A stretch of 64,000 nucleotides of DNA from Candidatus Pelagibacter sp. (GCA_028343315.1 JAOLYI010000001.1:6918-70917); one strand, 5' to 3'. Counted from the first letter of the stretch, positions 9,426 to 18,754 are shown. Program-made: numbers and translations. The notes: generated by a model not told the origin, from the sequence alone.

Positions 9426-11408
9426 TTATTCTCTTAATTTATTTTGAATGAAATTTGTTATCTTCTCTTCCGATAGGCCGAAATGATTATACACTTCTTT
9501 ATAAGGCGCGCTTTCTCCAAACTGATCTATACCTACGTTCATTCCTTTATTTTTAATGTATTTTTGCCATGACATGATACTTCCAGCTTCTAGTGTAACA
9601 ACTAATGAGTCTTGATCAATAATATCGTTTTGAAAATTCTTTGGCTGTTTATCAAAAAGTTCCATGCATGGCATTGAAACGACTTTTGAATGAATATTAT
9701 TTTCTTTTAATTTCTCTTGAACTTTTAAAGCGAGCTCAACTTCAGTGCCAGACGCAACTATAGTTACATTGCTTTCATGAGAGGTAATATTTACTACGTA
9801 TGCTCCTTTTTCACATTTATTTTCCACAGAGTTTTTTGGATTTATATAAGGAACTTTTTGTCTTGATAGTGCAATCACACTTGGGGTGCCATGGCTTTTT
9901 AAAGCTATTTGCCAACATTCTAAAGTTTCATTGATATCTGCAGGTCTAAAAATGTTCAAGTTTGGAATTGCTCTAAGCCCAGTAAGTTGTTCAATGGGTT
10001 GATGAGTTGGACCATCTTCCCCTAAACCAATTGAGTCGTGAGAAAAAATATATATCACTCTGAGACCCATTAATGCTGATAGTCTAATAGAAGGTTTGCA
10101 ATAATCAGAAAAAATTAAAAATGTTCCGCCATAAGGTATTAGTCCTCCGTAAAGAGCCATCCCATTCATAACTGCAGCCATGCCATGTTCTCTTACTCCA
10201 TAATGAATATAATTACCGTCAAAGTTTTTAGAATTAATAATTTTAGAATTACTCGTTTTTGTATTGTTAGAACCGCTCAAGTCTGCTGAACCACCAATAA
10301 GCTGTGGGAATAAAGCAGAGATACTTCCAATAACCGCCATCGAACATTGTCGAGTTGCTAAGCTTGGCTTTGAATCAAAGTATTTTGTTTTTTCTTTCTT
10401 AATTAAGCTTTCTAAATTTTCTAAATCAAAATTTAAATAATTTTTCTCTAGATCACTTTTAATTTTAGAATTTTTATTGCTCATTGTTTCTTGCCATTTT
10501 TTTTCTAACAGCTCACCTTTGTTGCCAATTTTTCTCCATTCGTTTAACACTTCATGAGGAATTTCGAATGGTTTATTATTCCATTTAAGTTTTTTTCTGA
10601 CTAATGCAATTTCTTCATCACCTAAAGGAGAGCCGTGAGAGGAGGCTTTACCAGATTTATTTGGCGATCCAAATCCTATTATGGTTTTGCAAGATATAAG
10701 TGTAGGTTTATTAGATTTTGATGCTTTTATTATTGCTTTAGAAATTTGTTTTTCATTGTGACCATTAATTTCTAAAAAACTCCAGCCATATGACTCAAAT
10801 CTTTTTTTATAATTATCTGAAACACTTAAAGAAGTTGAACCGTCAATTGAAATTTTATTATTATCGAAAAAAACAATTAGATTTTTTAATTTAAGGTGGC
10901 CTGCTAAACTCATTGCTTCATGACTAATACCCTCCATTAAATCTCCGTCGCTAGCAATTACGTAAGTTTTATTATTGATTACTGAAGAGCCAAATTTTTT
11001 TCTATAGATTTCTTCAGCTATCGCCATTCCAATAGCATTGCCCAAACCTTGTCCTAATGGACCAGTTGTAGTTTCTATTCCTGTGCCTTTTTTATATTCA
11101 GGATGGCCTGCACAAATAGAGTTTAGTTGTCTAAATTTTTTAATATCTTCAATTGAAATACTTTTATATCCACAAAGATAAATTAGAGAGTAAAGTAGCA
11201 TCGAACCATGCCCTGCTGATAAAATAAATCTATCTCTATTAATCCAATTTGGATTTTTTGGATTAAACCTCAGGTGGTATTTAAATAAAACGGTCGCTAC
11301 ATCAGCCATACCCATCGGCATGCCCGGATGACCCGAGCTAGCTTTCTGCACAGCGTCAATTGATAAAAATCTAATTGCGTTTGATAATTGATTAAATTTT
11401 ACACTCAC
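9426..11408 (-). CDS. tkt: Transketolase
   Basis: A 660-residue thiamine-diphosphate enzyme of the pentose phosphate pathway. Seen: SSGHPGMPMGMAD near residue 25, SAGHGSMLLY, the TPP motif SDGDLMEG followed by FFDNN, and the C-terminal GVREHGMAAVMNG and SHDSIGLGEDGPTHQPIEQ. The start codon is GTG, which fits the conserved N-terminus; AGG lies about nine bases before it. It is the first gene of the minus-strand run reaching typA. A promoter-like pair lies just upstream. Confidence 0.97.
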   Translation of the reverse strand: MSVKFNQLSNAIRFLSIDAVQKASSGHPGMPMGMADVATVLFKYHLRFNPKNPNWINRDRFILSAGHGSMLLYSLIYLCGYKSISIEDIKKFRQLNSICAGHPEYKKGTGIETTTGPLGQGLGNAIGMAIAEEIYRKKFGSSVINNKTYVIASDGDLMEGISHEAMSLAGHLKLKNLIVFFDNNKISIDGSTSLSVSDNYKKRFESYGWSFLEINGHNEKQISKAIIKASKSNKPTLISCKTIIGFGSPNKSGKASSHGSPLGDEEIALVRKKLKWNNKPFEIPHEVLNEWRKIGNKGELLEKKWQETMSNKNSKIKSDLEKNYLNFDLENLESLIKKEKTKYFDSKPSLATRQCSMAVIGSISALFPQLIGGSADLSGSNNTKTSNSKIINSKNFDGNYIHYGVREHGMAAVMNGMALYGGLIPYGGTFLIFSDYCKPSIRLSALMGLRVIYIFSHDSIGLGEDGPTHQPIEQLTGLRAIPNLNIFRPADINETLECWQIALKSHGTPSVIALSRQKVPYINPKNSVENKCEKGAYVVNITSHESNVTIVASGTEVELALKVQEKLKENNIHSKVVSMPCMELFDKQPKNFQNDIIDQDSLVVTLEAGSIMSWQKYIKNKGMNVGIDQFGESAPYKEVYNHFGLSEEKITNFIQNKLRE

Positions 11409-11417
11409 TTGTAATTA

Positions 11418-11446
11418 CCTATATAGACTTAAACTCACTATATCAA
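11418..11446 (-). promoter_or_regulatory. Candidate promoter of the tkt-typA block
   Basis: On the minus strand TTGATA (11441-11446) and TATAGG (11418-11423) are 17 bp apart; an overlapping TATATA would give 15 bp. The start point would fall only a few bases before the tkt GTG, so the leader would be very short. It is the best match in the 57-bp gap, but A+T-rich DNA gives frequent chance matches. Confidence 0.35.
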
Positions 11447-11465
11447 TAATATGCTATAAAACTTT

Positions 11466-11789
11466 ATGAGTAATTTTGAAAAGAAAGAGCAAAATTTAAA
11501 CCAGCTTATTGATAAATTAAATTCAATATCTTTAAGTTATTCACAGCCTAGTTATGAACTTGAAAAAATAAAAACTGAAAAAAATGAATTGGCAAATAAA
11601 AAAAAAGATATTGAAAAACAAAATCAAGAATTAATGAGAGAGCACAAATATCTAAAAGAAAAGATAAAAAAACTCCAAATAGAGGTAAATAAAAAATCAG
11701 AATTAGAGGCAAGGTTTAATCAAGATATCGAGGAATTAAGCCAGGAAACCGAAAGCTTGGTTAATGAAATTGACAAATGGCAAATGTAA
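11466..11789 (+). CDS. Small coiled-coil protein (DUF4164-like)
   Basis: A 107-residue, highly charged protein predicted to be almost one continuous coiled coil (LEKIKTEKNEL, KYLKEKIKKLQIEV). No catalytic motif, signal or membrane segment. In other alphaproteobacteria a DUF4164 coiled-coil gene often sits just before zapA; I assign it by that position and its composition, not by a specific motif. It overlaps zapA by 13 bp, so a cell-division role with ZapA is plausible but inferred. Confidence 0.7.
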   Translation: MSNFEKKEQNLNQLIDKLNSISLSYSQPSYELEKIKTEKNELANKKKDIEKQNQELMREHKYLKEKIKKLQIEVNKKSELEARFNQDIEELSQETESLVNEIDKWQM

Positions 11790-12223
11790 ATATTAAATTT
11801 AATAACAAAGATTACCTTCTTTCATGTGATGATGGACAAGAAGAATCATTAAAAAAGCTAACTAAATTTTTGGATAAAAAATATTCAGAATTAAAAGATA
11901 AGCTAGGCAACATTGGAGAGAATAAACTTTTATTAATCACAACCATACAGTTAATTGATGAATATTTTGATTTAAAACATAAGGTCACTAACCAAAAAAA
12001 TAAATTAGATGAAATATCTAATAAATTTAAAGAAATAAAATCCTTAGCAATTCAATATAAAGATAACAAAGATATTGAAATAAAAAAATTAAATGACGAA
12101 TTAGATGGTTTTAAAAAGACAATCGATGAAAATAATTCTTTATATGAGTCTATGCTTGATAAAACAACTCAATCATTGGAGAAAATAATTTCTAATACAG
12201 AGTCACTGTCTAAAATACAGTAG
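11777..12223 (+). CDS. zapA: Cell division protein ZapA
   Basis: A 148-residue protein with an N-terminal ZapA domain (VNIKFNNKDYLLSCDDGQE, then LLITTIQLIDEYFDL) and a long C-terminal coiled coil. ZapA stabilises FtsZ filaments at the division site. Length is above the ~100 aa core because of the extended coil. It ends directly before fau (TAG then ATG, no spacer). The 6S RNA gene that lies between zapA and fau in many bacteria has no room here. Confidence 0.85.
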   Translation: MANVNIKFNNKDYLLSCDDGQEESLKKLTKFLDKKYSELKDKLGNIGENKLLLITTIQLIDEYFDLKHKVTNQKNKLDEISNKFKEIKSLAIQYKDNKDIEIKKLNDELDGFKKTIDENNSLYESMLDKTTQSLEKIISNTESLSKIQ

Positions 12224-12775
12224 ATGAGTCAAAAAAAAATACTTAGAAAGAAATACTATCATTTAAGAAAAAAAAATTATTATGAAATTGATCGAAAATT
12301 CTTTTTTCCGCTATTTAGATTAATCAAGACGAATTTTAAAAAAAAAGATTTAAAACTGGCTTTATATTATCCCTCAAATTTTGAATTAAATGTTCTTAAA
12401 TTTTTAGAAAATGATTACATTAAAAATAAAAATGTTTTATTGCCAGCAATTGAAAGAAAAAACAACATGAATTTTTATTCATGGGAAAAAAATCAAGCTT
12501 TGATTGTAAATCAATTTGGAATGTTAGAACCCAATAAAACAAAAATAAAAATACCAAACTTAATGTTAATTCCAATTTTAGCTTTTGATAAACACAAATA
12601 TAGACTGGGTTATGGTAAAGGATTTTATGATCGATACTTAAAAAAATATCTAAAAAAATTTAAAAATATTGTAACTGTGGGTGTTGCTTTTTCATTTCAA
12701 AAATATCATAAGCTGCCGATTGATAAAAACGATGTTAAGCTAAATTATATTTTAACAGAAAAAGGAATTTATTAA
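12224..12775 (+). CDS. 5-formyltetrahydrofolate cyclo-ligase
   Basis: A 183-residue ATP-dependent enzyme converting 5-formyl-THF to 5,10-methenyl-THF. The diagnostic motif RLGYGKGFYDRYL is present near residue 127, preceded by the LIPILAFDKHKYR strand. The N-terminus is basic (KKILRKKYYHLRKK), as in the family. It fits the usual zapA-fau neighbourhood and overlaps the next gene by one base (TAATG). Confidence 0.92.
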   Translation: MSQKKILRKKYYHLRKKNYYEIDRKFFFPLFRLIKTNFKKKDLKLALYYPSNFELNVLKFLENDYIKNKNVLLPAIERKNNMNFYSWEKNQALIVNQFGMLEPNKTKIKIPNLMLIPILAFDKHKYRLGYGKGFYDRYLKKYLKKFKNIVTVGVAFSFQKYHKLPIDKNDVKLNYILTEKGIY

Positions 12776-13581
12776 TGAAAATATTAATTTTAGGTGATGT
12801 TATGGGATCTTCAGGAAGAGAAGCCATAAATAAAAAACTTCCTAATATAATTAAAAAATACAAAACTGATTTTATTATTGTTAATGGTGAAAATGCCGCT
12901 GATGACGGAAGGGGAATAACTAAAAATATAGCTGAAGAATTTTTTGCAAAGGGTATTGATGTAATCACTTCCGGGAATCATATTTGGGATAAAGAAGAAA
13001 CACCAAACTACATTGACAAAGAAAACAGATTATTAAGACCCTCAAATCTAGCGGAAGGATCTCCTGGAAAAGGATATGAGACATATTTTACAAAAGATAA
13101 GAAATATAAGATAGGTGTTATTAATCTTATGGGAAACGTTTTTATGAGAAAAACAGAAGATGTGTTTCAAGAAGCAAAAAAAATAAGCAAAAAAATGATT
13201 TTAAAAAAAGACGTAGATTTTCTCGTGGTTGATTTTCATGGAGAGATAACAAGTGAAAAAATGGCAGCAGGACATTTTTTTGACGGTCAAGCGACATGTG
13301 TTGTTGGAACTCACACTCATGTACCAACAGCAGATACAAGGATTTTAGATAAAGGCACAGCATATCAGACTGATATTGGAATGTGTGGTGATTACAATTC
13401 TGTTATTGGAATGAACAAAGAAAATTCTATAAAAAAATTTCTCAAGGATAAAGAAGCTGTAAAACATTTTCCTGCAGAAGGAGAAGGAACTTTATCAGGA
13501 GTAATTGTTGAAACAAACATTGAGACGGGTTTAGCCAAAAGTGTTATTCGTTTAATTGATGGAGGGAGTTTAGTTAAGTAA
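12775..13581 (+). CDS. YmdB-family metallophosphoesterase
   Basis: A 268-residue calcineurin-like phosphoesterase of the TIGR00282/YmdB family. Metal-binding motifs: GDVMGSSGR (7-15), NGENAADGRGIT-type segment (41-53), SGNHIWD, VDFHGE and GTHTHVPTAD. Bacillus YmdB hydrolyses 2',3'-cyclic nucleotides; the role in this organism is unknown. Cytoplasmic. Located between fau and yebC and probably in the same transcript. Confidence 0.88.
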   Translation: MKILILGDVMGSSGREAINKKLPNIIKKYKTDFIIVNGENAADDGRGITKNIAEEFFAKGIDVITSGNHIWDKEETPNYIDKENRLLRPSNLAEGSPGKGYETYFTKDKKYKIGVINLMGNVFMRKTEDVFQEAKKISKKMILKKDVDFLVVDFHGEITSEKMAAGHFFDGQATCVVGTHTHVPTADTRILDKGTAYQTDIGMCGDYNSVIGMNKENSIKKFLKDKEAVKHFPAEGEGTLSGVIVETNIETGLAKSVIRLIDGGSLVK

Positions 13582-13583
13582 TT

Positions 13584-14315
13584 ATGGCAGGACATTCACA
13601 TTGGGCAGGGATAAAACATAAAAAAGGAAGAGCAGATAAAGAGAGGTCAAAAATATTTTCCAAGCTCTCAAGAGAAATCACAGTTGCTGCAAAATTAGGA
13701 GACAAAGACCCAAATATGAACCCTAGACTGAGAACAGCTATTCAAGCAGCAAAGCAAGCTAATATGCCAAAAGATAATATTTCAAGAGCAATTAGTAAAT
13801 CGGAAATGAGCGGTGATAAAAATTATGAAAGTTTAAGATACGAGGGATTTGGACCATCAAATGTTGCTTTAATAATTGAAACTTTAACTGACAATAAAAA
13901 TAGATCAGCATCAAGCATAAGAACTGTGTTGCAAAAAAATGGTGGAAGGTTAGGAGAGTCCGGTTCATCAACTCATATGTTTTCAAATTGCGGCATAATT
14001 CATATAGATAAAAAAAAAATTAAAGAAGATGAAATATTTGAAATTGCAATTAATGCAGGTGCAAAAGATTGTGTAAGTTTAGACGAAATTTATGAAATAA
14101 TAACTGAAAAAGAAGATTTTTATAAAATCAAAACTGAATTAGAAAAAAAGATTGAAACTTTTAATTATTCATCAATAGAATGGAGACCTTTAAATTACAT
14201 CGATTTGGGTAAAAATCAAAGCGATCAAATTATTGAAGTTTTAACAGCATTAGAGGAATTAGATGATGTTCAAAATATATTTACTAATGCTAATTTGAAA
14301 AATTTACAATTATGA
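13584..14315 (+). CDS. yebC: YebC/PmpR family protein
   Basis: A 243-residue protein with the conserved opening MAGHSHWAGIKHKKG, then LRTAIQAAKQANMPKDNI and RYEGFGPSNVALIIE. Family members are described as transcriptional regulators and, more recently, as translation factors acting on proline-rich stalls (TACO1-related). It overlaps the ruvC-like gene by 4 bp, keeping the classical yebC-ruvC order. Confidence 0.95.
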   Translation: MAGHSHWAGIKHKKGRADKERSKIFSKLSREITVAAKLGDKDPNMNPRLRTAIQAAKQANMPKDNISRAISKSEMSGDKNYESLRYEGFGPSNVALIIETLTDNKNRSASSIRTVLQKNGGRLGESGSSTHMFSNCGIIHIDKKKIKEDEIFEIAINAGAKDCVSLDEIYEIITEKEDFYKIKTELEKKIETFNYSSIEWRPLNYIDLGKNQSDQIIEVLTALEELDDVQNIFTNANLKNLQL

Positions 14316-14803
14316 AAATTATTGGAATAGACCCAGGTTTGAGTGGAGCAATTGCTGTATTAGAACAAAATAAAGTTTTAAATATATTTGATATGCCAGT
14401 AATGTCCGAGGGAAAAAAAAATAAAAGACAGTTAAATAGCGCGCTTCTTGTTAGTTTAATTAAAGAAAACATCAATTTAAACGAGGAAGTGTCTGTTGTT
14501 GTTGAACAGGTTAATGCAATGCCTGGCCAAGGTGTTACTAGCATGTTTAATTTTGGTCAAACTTTCGGTGCCATTAAAGGAGTTTGTGCAGCTCTAGAGC
14601 TGCCAATTTTCTTTGTTAGGCCTTCAAAATGGAAAAAACACTTTGAATTAATCAACTCCTCGAAGGACTCGAGCAGAACAAAAGCTATAGAAATGTACCC
14701 AAAACTCTCAAATCAGCTTTCAAAAAAAAAAGATGTCAATAAATCTGACGCAATTTTGATTGCCAGATTTTTTAGTGAAACAAGATCATCCGAAGAAAAT
14801 TAA
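14312..14803 (+). CDS. RuvC-family Holliday junction nuclease, divergent
   Basis: A 163-residue RNase H-fold nuclease at the ruvC position after yebC. Seen: IGIDPGLSGAIAV with Asp7, VVVEQV with Glu65, FGQTFGAIKG, and KSDAILIAR with Asp146. The residue matching E. coli Asp138 is Asn143, though Asp141 is two residues away. The opening GLSGAIAV and the DMPVMSEGKKNKRQLN segment look more like phage-type RuvC than the GLRHTGWGV form. No ruvA or ruvB follows; tolQ begins 57 bp later. It is probably a resolvase, but origin and activity are open. Confidence 0.75.
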   Translation: MKIIGIDPGLSGAIAVLEQNKVLNIFDMPVMSEGKKNKRQLNSALLVSLIKENINLNEEVSVVVEQVNAMPGQGVTSMFNFGQTFGAIKGVCAALELPIFFVRPSKWKKHFELINSSKDSSRTKAIEMYPKLSNQLSKKKDVNKSDAILIARFFSETRSSEEN

Positions 14804-14860
14804 ACCCAAATTCATTATTAACGCCAAATTCATGACACATTCTAAAAGTAATCAAGTTCA

Positions 14861-15541
14861 ATGGAACAAGATATAGCAGCTCAAGTTGTTGGATTAGGTG
14901 GAGCAACCGACTTTTCTTTATGGAAACTTTTTTTAAGGGCTGATTTTGTAGTTAAGTTTGTAATTATCTTATTAATAGCATGTTCAATTTTTTCATGGGC
15001 ATTAATTTTTGATAAAATTAAATTATTTAAAAATATTAATAACTCAATTGAAGATTTTGAAAAAAAATTTTGGAAAGCAAAATCTGCAGAAAGCTTTAAT
15101 AATAGCTTACCCGCAAATTCAAACGATCCAGCGATACTTATTTTTAAATCTGCAATGGCTGAATTAGTCAAAACTAAAAGACAATCTTCAGCAATTCAAG
15201 CGGCAAGGGTAGGCAGAATATTAGAAATCGCTTCAGACACTGAGATGAAAAAAGTAGAAAAAAATTTTACATTTTTAGCAACAGTGGGTTCTACTGCCCC
15301 ATTTATTGGACTGTTCGGCACAGTTTGGGGAATCATGAACTCCTTTCAATCAATTGCGATATCTAGAAATACAAGTTTAGCAATTGTTGCACCAGGAATA
15401 GCAGAAGCATTATTTGCTACAGCACTTGGATTATTAGCAGCAATACCAGCTGTCGTAGCTTATAATAAGTTTAATAATGACTCCCAAAAATATTTCTCAA
15501 GAATAGACAATTTTTCAAAAAGATTTTTATCAATAATTTAA
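14861..15541 (+). CDS. tolQ: Tol-Pal proton channel protein TolQ
   Basis: A 226-residue inner-membrane protein of the TolQ/ExbB/MotA family. A transmembrane helix lies at ~30-50, a cytoplasmic loop follows, and two more helices lie around 140-190 with the conserved FLATVGSTAPFIGLFGTVWGI. With TolR it uses the proton gradient to energise Tol-Pal during envelope constriction. It is the first gene of tolQ-tolR-tolA-tolB-pal-cpoB. Confidence 0.96.
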   Translation: MEQDIAAQVVGLGGATDFSLWKLFLRADFVVKFVIILLIACSIFSWALIFDKIKLFKNINNSIEDFEKKFWKAKSAESFNNSLPANSNDPAILIFKSAMAELVKTKRQSSAIQAARVGRILEIASDTEMKKVEKNFTFLATVGSTAPFIGLFGTVWGIMNSFQSIAISRNTSLAIVAPGIAEALFATALGLLAAIPAVVAYNKFNNDSQKYFSRIDNFSKRFLSII

Positions 15542-15543
15542 CA

Positions 15544-15957
15544 ATGGCTTTTAATTTTAATCGCTCAAGAAAAGAACCAATGAGCGAGATAAATGTGACA
15601 CCATTCGTGGATGTAATGTTGGTTCTTCTGATCATTTTTATGGTTACGGCACCTTTATTAACTGTTGGTGTGCAAGTTGATTTGCCGGAGTCCTCAGCAG
15701 ACTCGCTTCCTGATGATCAAGAACCTCTAACCTTAAGCATTAATTCAAAAGGTGAAATTTATATTCAAGAGCATAAAGTAACTTATCAAAAAATGATCCC
15801 AAAATTATTGGCTATTGCAAAAAATAGAACCGACACAAGAATATACGTAAGAGGTGATAAAAATATAAACTATGGAAGAGTTTTAGAGGTTATGGGAACA
15901 CTATCAGGAGCAGGATTTTCCAAAGTTGCTTTAATTTCCGAGCCATATAAAAATTAG
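15544..15957 (+). CDS. tolR: Tol-Pal protein TolR
   Basis: A 137-residue ExbD/TolR protein with a single N-terminal membrane helix carrying the conserved aspartate: MSEINVTPFVDVMLVLLIIF (Asp at about 23). The periplasmic part ends with RGDKNINYGRVLEVM. It partners TolQ in proton-driven motion. Two bases separate it from tolQ. Confidence 0.96.
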   Translation: MAFNFNRSRKEPMSEINVTPFVDVMLVLLIIFMVTAPLLTVGVQVDLPESSADSLPDDQEPLTLSINSKGEIYIQEHKVTYQKMIPKLLAIAKNRTDTRIYVRGDKNINYGRVLEVMGTLSGAGFSKVALISEPYKN

Positions 15958-15965
15958 GATGTTTT

Positions 15966-16775
15966 ATGTTAAGAAGCTTAATTTATTCAATTACTTTTCA
16001 TTCAGTATTAGTTCTATTAACTATTTTAAGTTTACCATTTATGTTAAGAGAACCAATTGATCTTCCTCCAATAGTTTCAATGGAGTTAATTCAAATTACA
16101 GATAAAACTAGTATTCCTTACGCTCCAAAAGCTAGAAAAATAATTGAAGAAAAAAAAAAAAAAGAGGTAGAAAGATTGGTATCTGAGCAGGCTCCTCCAG
16201 CTGCTAAAGCAAAAGAAAAACCAGATCGTATTCCACTTCCAAATGAGATGAAAGAAGAAAAACAGATAGTTAAAAAAAAACAAAATCCCGAAGAAATTAA
16301 ACCTGAAATTAGACAAGCATCAGAGTTTGAAAAAAAAGAAATAGTAGACACCAATCAAATAGCTGCATTAATTGATAAGGCAAAAGAGGAAGAAGCAGTT
16401 GAACAAAAAAAAACAGATAAAATTACTCAAAGCAGTCAAAAAAATTCATTTGCCACAGGTCTAACACTTTCGCAAGAAGATGCTTTAAGAGCTCAAATAT
16501 TTGGTTGTTGGAGTGTGCCGTTAGGGCTACCATATGATGAAGATTTGCTTGTAAGAATTAAATTGCAATTAAAAAAAGATGGAACAATTATGAAATCTGA
16601 GATTTTAGATCATCAAAGAATGAACAGACCAGGACAGAAATTTTACAAGGTGTTGGCAGAAAGTGCTTTAAGAGCAGTGAGATTGTGTCAACCGCTTAAA
16701 GTACCTCCAACTGGATATGATAAATGGAAAGATTTACAGTTAAACTTTAATCCAACAGAAATGTTAAAAGGTTAA
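15966..16775 (+). CDS. tolA: TolA-like periplasmic bridging protein
   Basis: A 269-residue protein with the TolA plan: one N-terminal membrane helix ([18 protein letters not shown]), a Lys/Glu/Pro-rich middle (about 50-160) and a C-terminal domain ([20 protein letters not shown], then [18 protein letters not shown]). It would bridge TolQR to TolB/Pal. Much shorter than E. coli TolA (421 aa) owing to a short helical arm. The lysine arm includes a run of 14 A bases (16150-16163). Assignment rests on layout and position, as TolA sequence is poorly conserved. Confidence 0.9.
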   Translation: MLRSLIYSITFHSVLVLLTILSLPFMLREPIDLPPIVSMELIQITDKTSIPYAPKARKIIEEKKKKEVERLVSEQAPPAAKAKEKPDRIPLPNEMKEEKQIVKKKQNPEEIKPEIRQASEFEKKEIVDTNQIAALIDKAKEEEAVEQKKTDKITQSSQKNSFATGLTLSQEDALRAQIFGCWSVPLGLPYDEDLLVRIKLQLKKDGTIMKSEILDHQRMNRPGQKFYKVLAESALRAVRLCQPLKVPPTGYDKWKDLQLNFNPTEMLKG

Positions 16776-16776
16776 A

Positions 16777-18114
16777 ATGAAAAAAACTTTCTTAATTTTT
16801 ATATTAAATATTTTTATAATAAATAATTCTTTTGCTTTAATAGAAATCGATATTACAAGAGGTAATCTAGATCCTTTGCCTATAGCAATTTCACCTCTTC
16901 ATGTTGATATTAAATCTGAAAATTTCGAAGGAATAAAAATTAAAGAACTTGGCAATAATATTTCAACAATAATAGAAAACAATTTTAGATCTACTGGATT
17001 ATTTAATCCACTAAAAAAAGAAGCTTTTGTTCAAAAACCAGATATAGCTCATTTAAAACCAAGATTTGAAGATTGGAGATTGATAAAAGCTCAGGCGCTA
17101 GTAACTGGAAAAATTTTGGTCAAAGAGGGAAAGTTAAAAATTGAGTTTAGACTTTGGGATTTAGCAGCTGCTAAAGAAATGACTGCTTTAGCTTTCACAA
17201 CTACACCATCAAATTGGAGAAGGGTAGCTCATATTATTTCAGATAAAATTTATGAAAGATTAACTGGAGAAGAAGGTTACTTTGATACAAGAATAATCTA
17301 TGTAGCAGAAAGTGGACCTAAAAACCAACGAGTTAAACAATTAGCAATTATGGATCAAGATGGTGCTAATACGAAATATTTGACTTTAGGTAATGAATTA
17401 GTTTTGACTCCAAGATTTAATCCAACAAATCAAATGGTAACTTACATGTCTTATTTTAGAAATATGCCCAGAGTTTATTTGCTTGATATTGAAACTGGCA
17501 CTCAAGAGGTAGTTGGGAATTTTCCTGGTATGACTTTTGCTCCAAGATTTTCACCTGATGGAAAAAAGATTATTATGAGTTTTGCCAAAGATGGTAACTC
17601 AGATATTTATACAATGGATATAGACTCAAGAGTTGTTGAAAGAATAACGGATCACTCATCTATCGATACTTCCCCTTCATTTTCACCTGATGGAAAATTT
17701 ATTGCATTCAATTCAGATAGAAGTGGTTTACAACAAATTTATGTTATGCGAAGTGATGGTAGCGGAGTTAAAAGAATTACTTTTGGAAAAGGTATTTATG
17801 GTACACCTGTTTGGTCACCTAGAGGAGATTTAATAGCATTCACAAAAATGCGTAAAGGTAGATTTTATATCGGCGTAATGAGAACAGACGGTACTGGCGA
17901 GAGATTATTAACAGAAAATTACTATCAAGAAGCACCCTCTTGGTCACCTAATGGAAGAGTTTTAGTTTTTTATAGAGAGACAAAATCAGGTTCAAAAGGA
18001 GAGGGCTTTTCTGCTAAATTATGGTCTATTGATATTACTGGCTATAATGAAAGAAGGCTAAAAACAAGCACTGATGCCTCAGACCCATCTTGGTCTTCAC
18101 TTTTATCAAAATAA
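16777..18114 (+). CDS. tolB: Tol-Pal translocation protein TolB
   Basis: A 445-residue periplasmic protein with a signal peptide ([20 protein letters not shown]) and an N-terminal domain. A six-bladed beta-propeller follows, visible as repeated [36 protein letters not shown] and [10 protein letters not shown] units. It binds Pal and TolA. One base separates it from tolA. Directly after its stop is a Shine-Dalgarno followed by an ATG-TAA start-stop element. Confidence 0.97.
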   Translation: MKKTFLIFILNIFIINNSFALIEIDITRGNLDPLPIAISPLHVDIKSENFEGIKIKELGNNISTIIENNFRSTGLFNPLKKEAFVQKPDIAHLKPRFEDWRLIKAQALVTGKILVKEGKLKIEFRLWDLAAAKEMTALAFTTTPSNWRRVAHIISDKIYERLTGEEGYFDTRIIYVAESGPKNQRVKQLAIMDQDGANTKYLTLGNELVLTPRFNPTNQMVTYMSYFRNMPRVYLLDIETGTQEVVGNFPGMTFAPRFSPDGKKIIMSFAKDGNSDIYTMDIDSRVVERITDHSSIDTSPSFSPDGKFIAFNSDRSGLQQIYVMRSDGSGVKRITFGKGIYGTPVWSPRGDLIAFTKMRKGRFYIGVMRTDGTGERLLTENYYQEAPSWSPNGRVLVFYRETKSGSKGEGFSAKLWSIDITGYNERRLKTSTDASDPSWSSLLSK

Positions 18115-18136
18115 AGGAGTATTTTATGTAAAATAC
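18113..18136 (+). promoter_or_regulatory. Start-stop mini-ORF within a hairpin, tolB-pal gap
   Basis: AAAGGAG (18113-18119) begins inside the tolB stop and lies six bases before an ATG (18126-18128), which is followed at once by TAA. The ATG lies in the loop of a perfect 7-bp hairpin, GTATTTT/AAAATAC (18119-18136). The palindrome GAATAATATTC follows at 18141-18151. It could hold ribosomes or be the relic of an older pal start; the real pal start is 65 bp further on. Confidence 0.45.
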
Positions 18137-18192
18137 ACTTGAATAATATTCAATAATTTGAAATAAACCACGTATCAAACCTAGGGGAAAAA

Positions 18193-18669
18193 ATGATATT
18201 TAATAAGAATTTAAAAAACATATTTGTAGTTATCTTTGCTGCTTTAATTTTAAGCGCATGTTCTACAGCAAAAAAATCTGGAAACATTGACGGCGACGTA
18301 TATACAGGAAAAGAGACAGTTAAGTTCTTGGCTTCTGGAGTTCCTGACAGAATATTTTTTGCTACAAATAAATCAACTTTGACAACTGCTTCTAGAGCAA
18401 CTTTAAGAAAACAAGCAACTTATTTAAGAAAGAATAAAAATCTTAATGTTACTATCGAAGGTCATGCAGATGAAAGAGGAACAAGAGAATATAACTTAGC
18501 GTTAGGAGAAAGAAGAGCTAATGCAGCTAAAGATTATTTAATGACTTACGGAATCTCTGGAAAAAGAGTTTCAGTAATAAGCTATGGAAAAGAAAAGCCG
18601 GTAAACCCAGCGTCTACTCCGTTAGCTTGGTCACAAAACAGAAGATCTGTAACAGTTAAAGTAAACTAA
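18193..18669 (+). CDS. pal: Peptidoglycan-associated lipoprotein Pal
   Basis: A 158-residue outer-membrane lipoprotein: signal peptide with lipobox LSAC (Cys23) and a C-terminal OmpA-like domain that binds peptidoglycan (FFATNKSTLT, then VTIEGHADERGTREYNLALG and RRANAAKDYL). It anchors the outer membrane and ends the Tol motor chain. A strong site (GGGG, six bases before ATG) and a strong terminator right after the stop suggest high separate expression. Confidence 0.97.
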   Translation: MIFNKNLKNIFVVIFAALILSACSTAKKSGNIDGDVYTGKETVKFLASGVPDRIFFATNKSTLTTASRATLRKQATYLRKNKNLNVTIEGHADERGTREYNLALGERRANAAKDYLMTYGISGKRVSVISYGKEKPVNPASTPLAWSQNRRSVTVKVN

Positions 18670-18691
18670 TTAATACTTTATTTAATACTTA

Positions 18692-18728
18692 GACCCCTTA
18701 ATTTTATTTATTAAGGGGTCTTTTTTTT
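18692..18728 (+). terminator. Intrinsic terminator after pal
   Basis: A perfect 10-bp stem, GACCCCTTAA and TTAAGGGGTC, with a 9-nt loop and eight T bases directly after. It lies 22 bp past the pal stop, between pal and cpoB. Confidence 0.93.
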
Positions 18729-18754
18729 GCCATTTTATCAAATTAGAAAGTCTT

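Noticed and set aside
14804..14860. Remnant of ruvB or ybgC before tolQ
   Set aside because: A 14-codon frame starting at 14832 runs into tolQ but shows no similarity to RuvB or YbgC that I can recognise.
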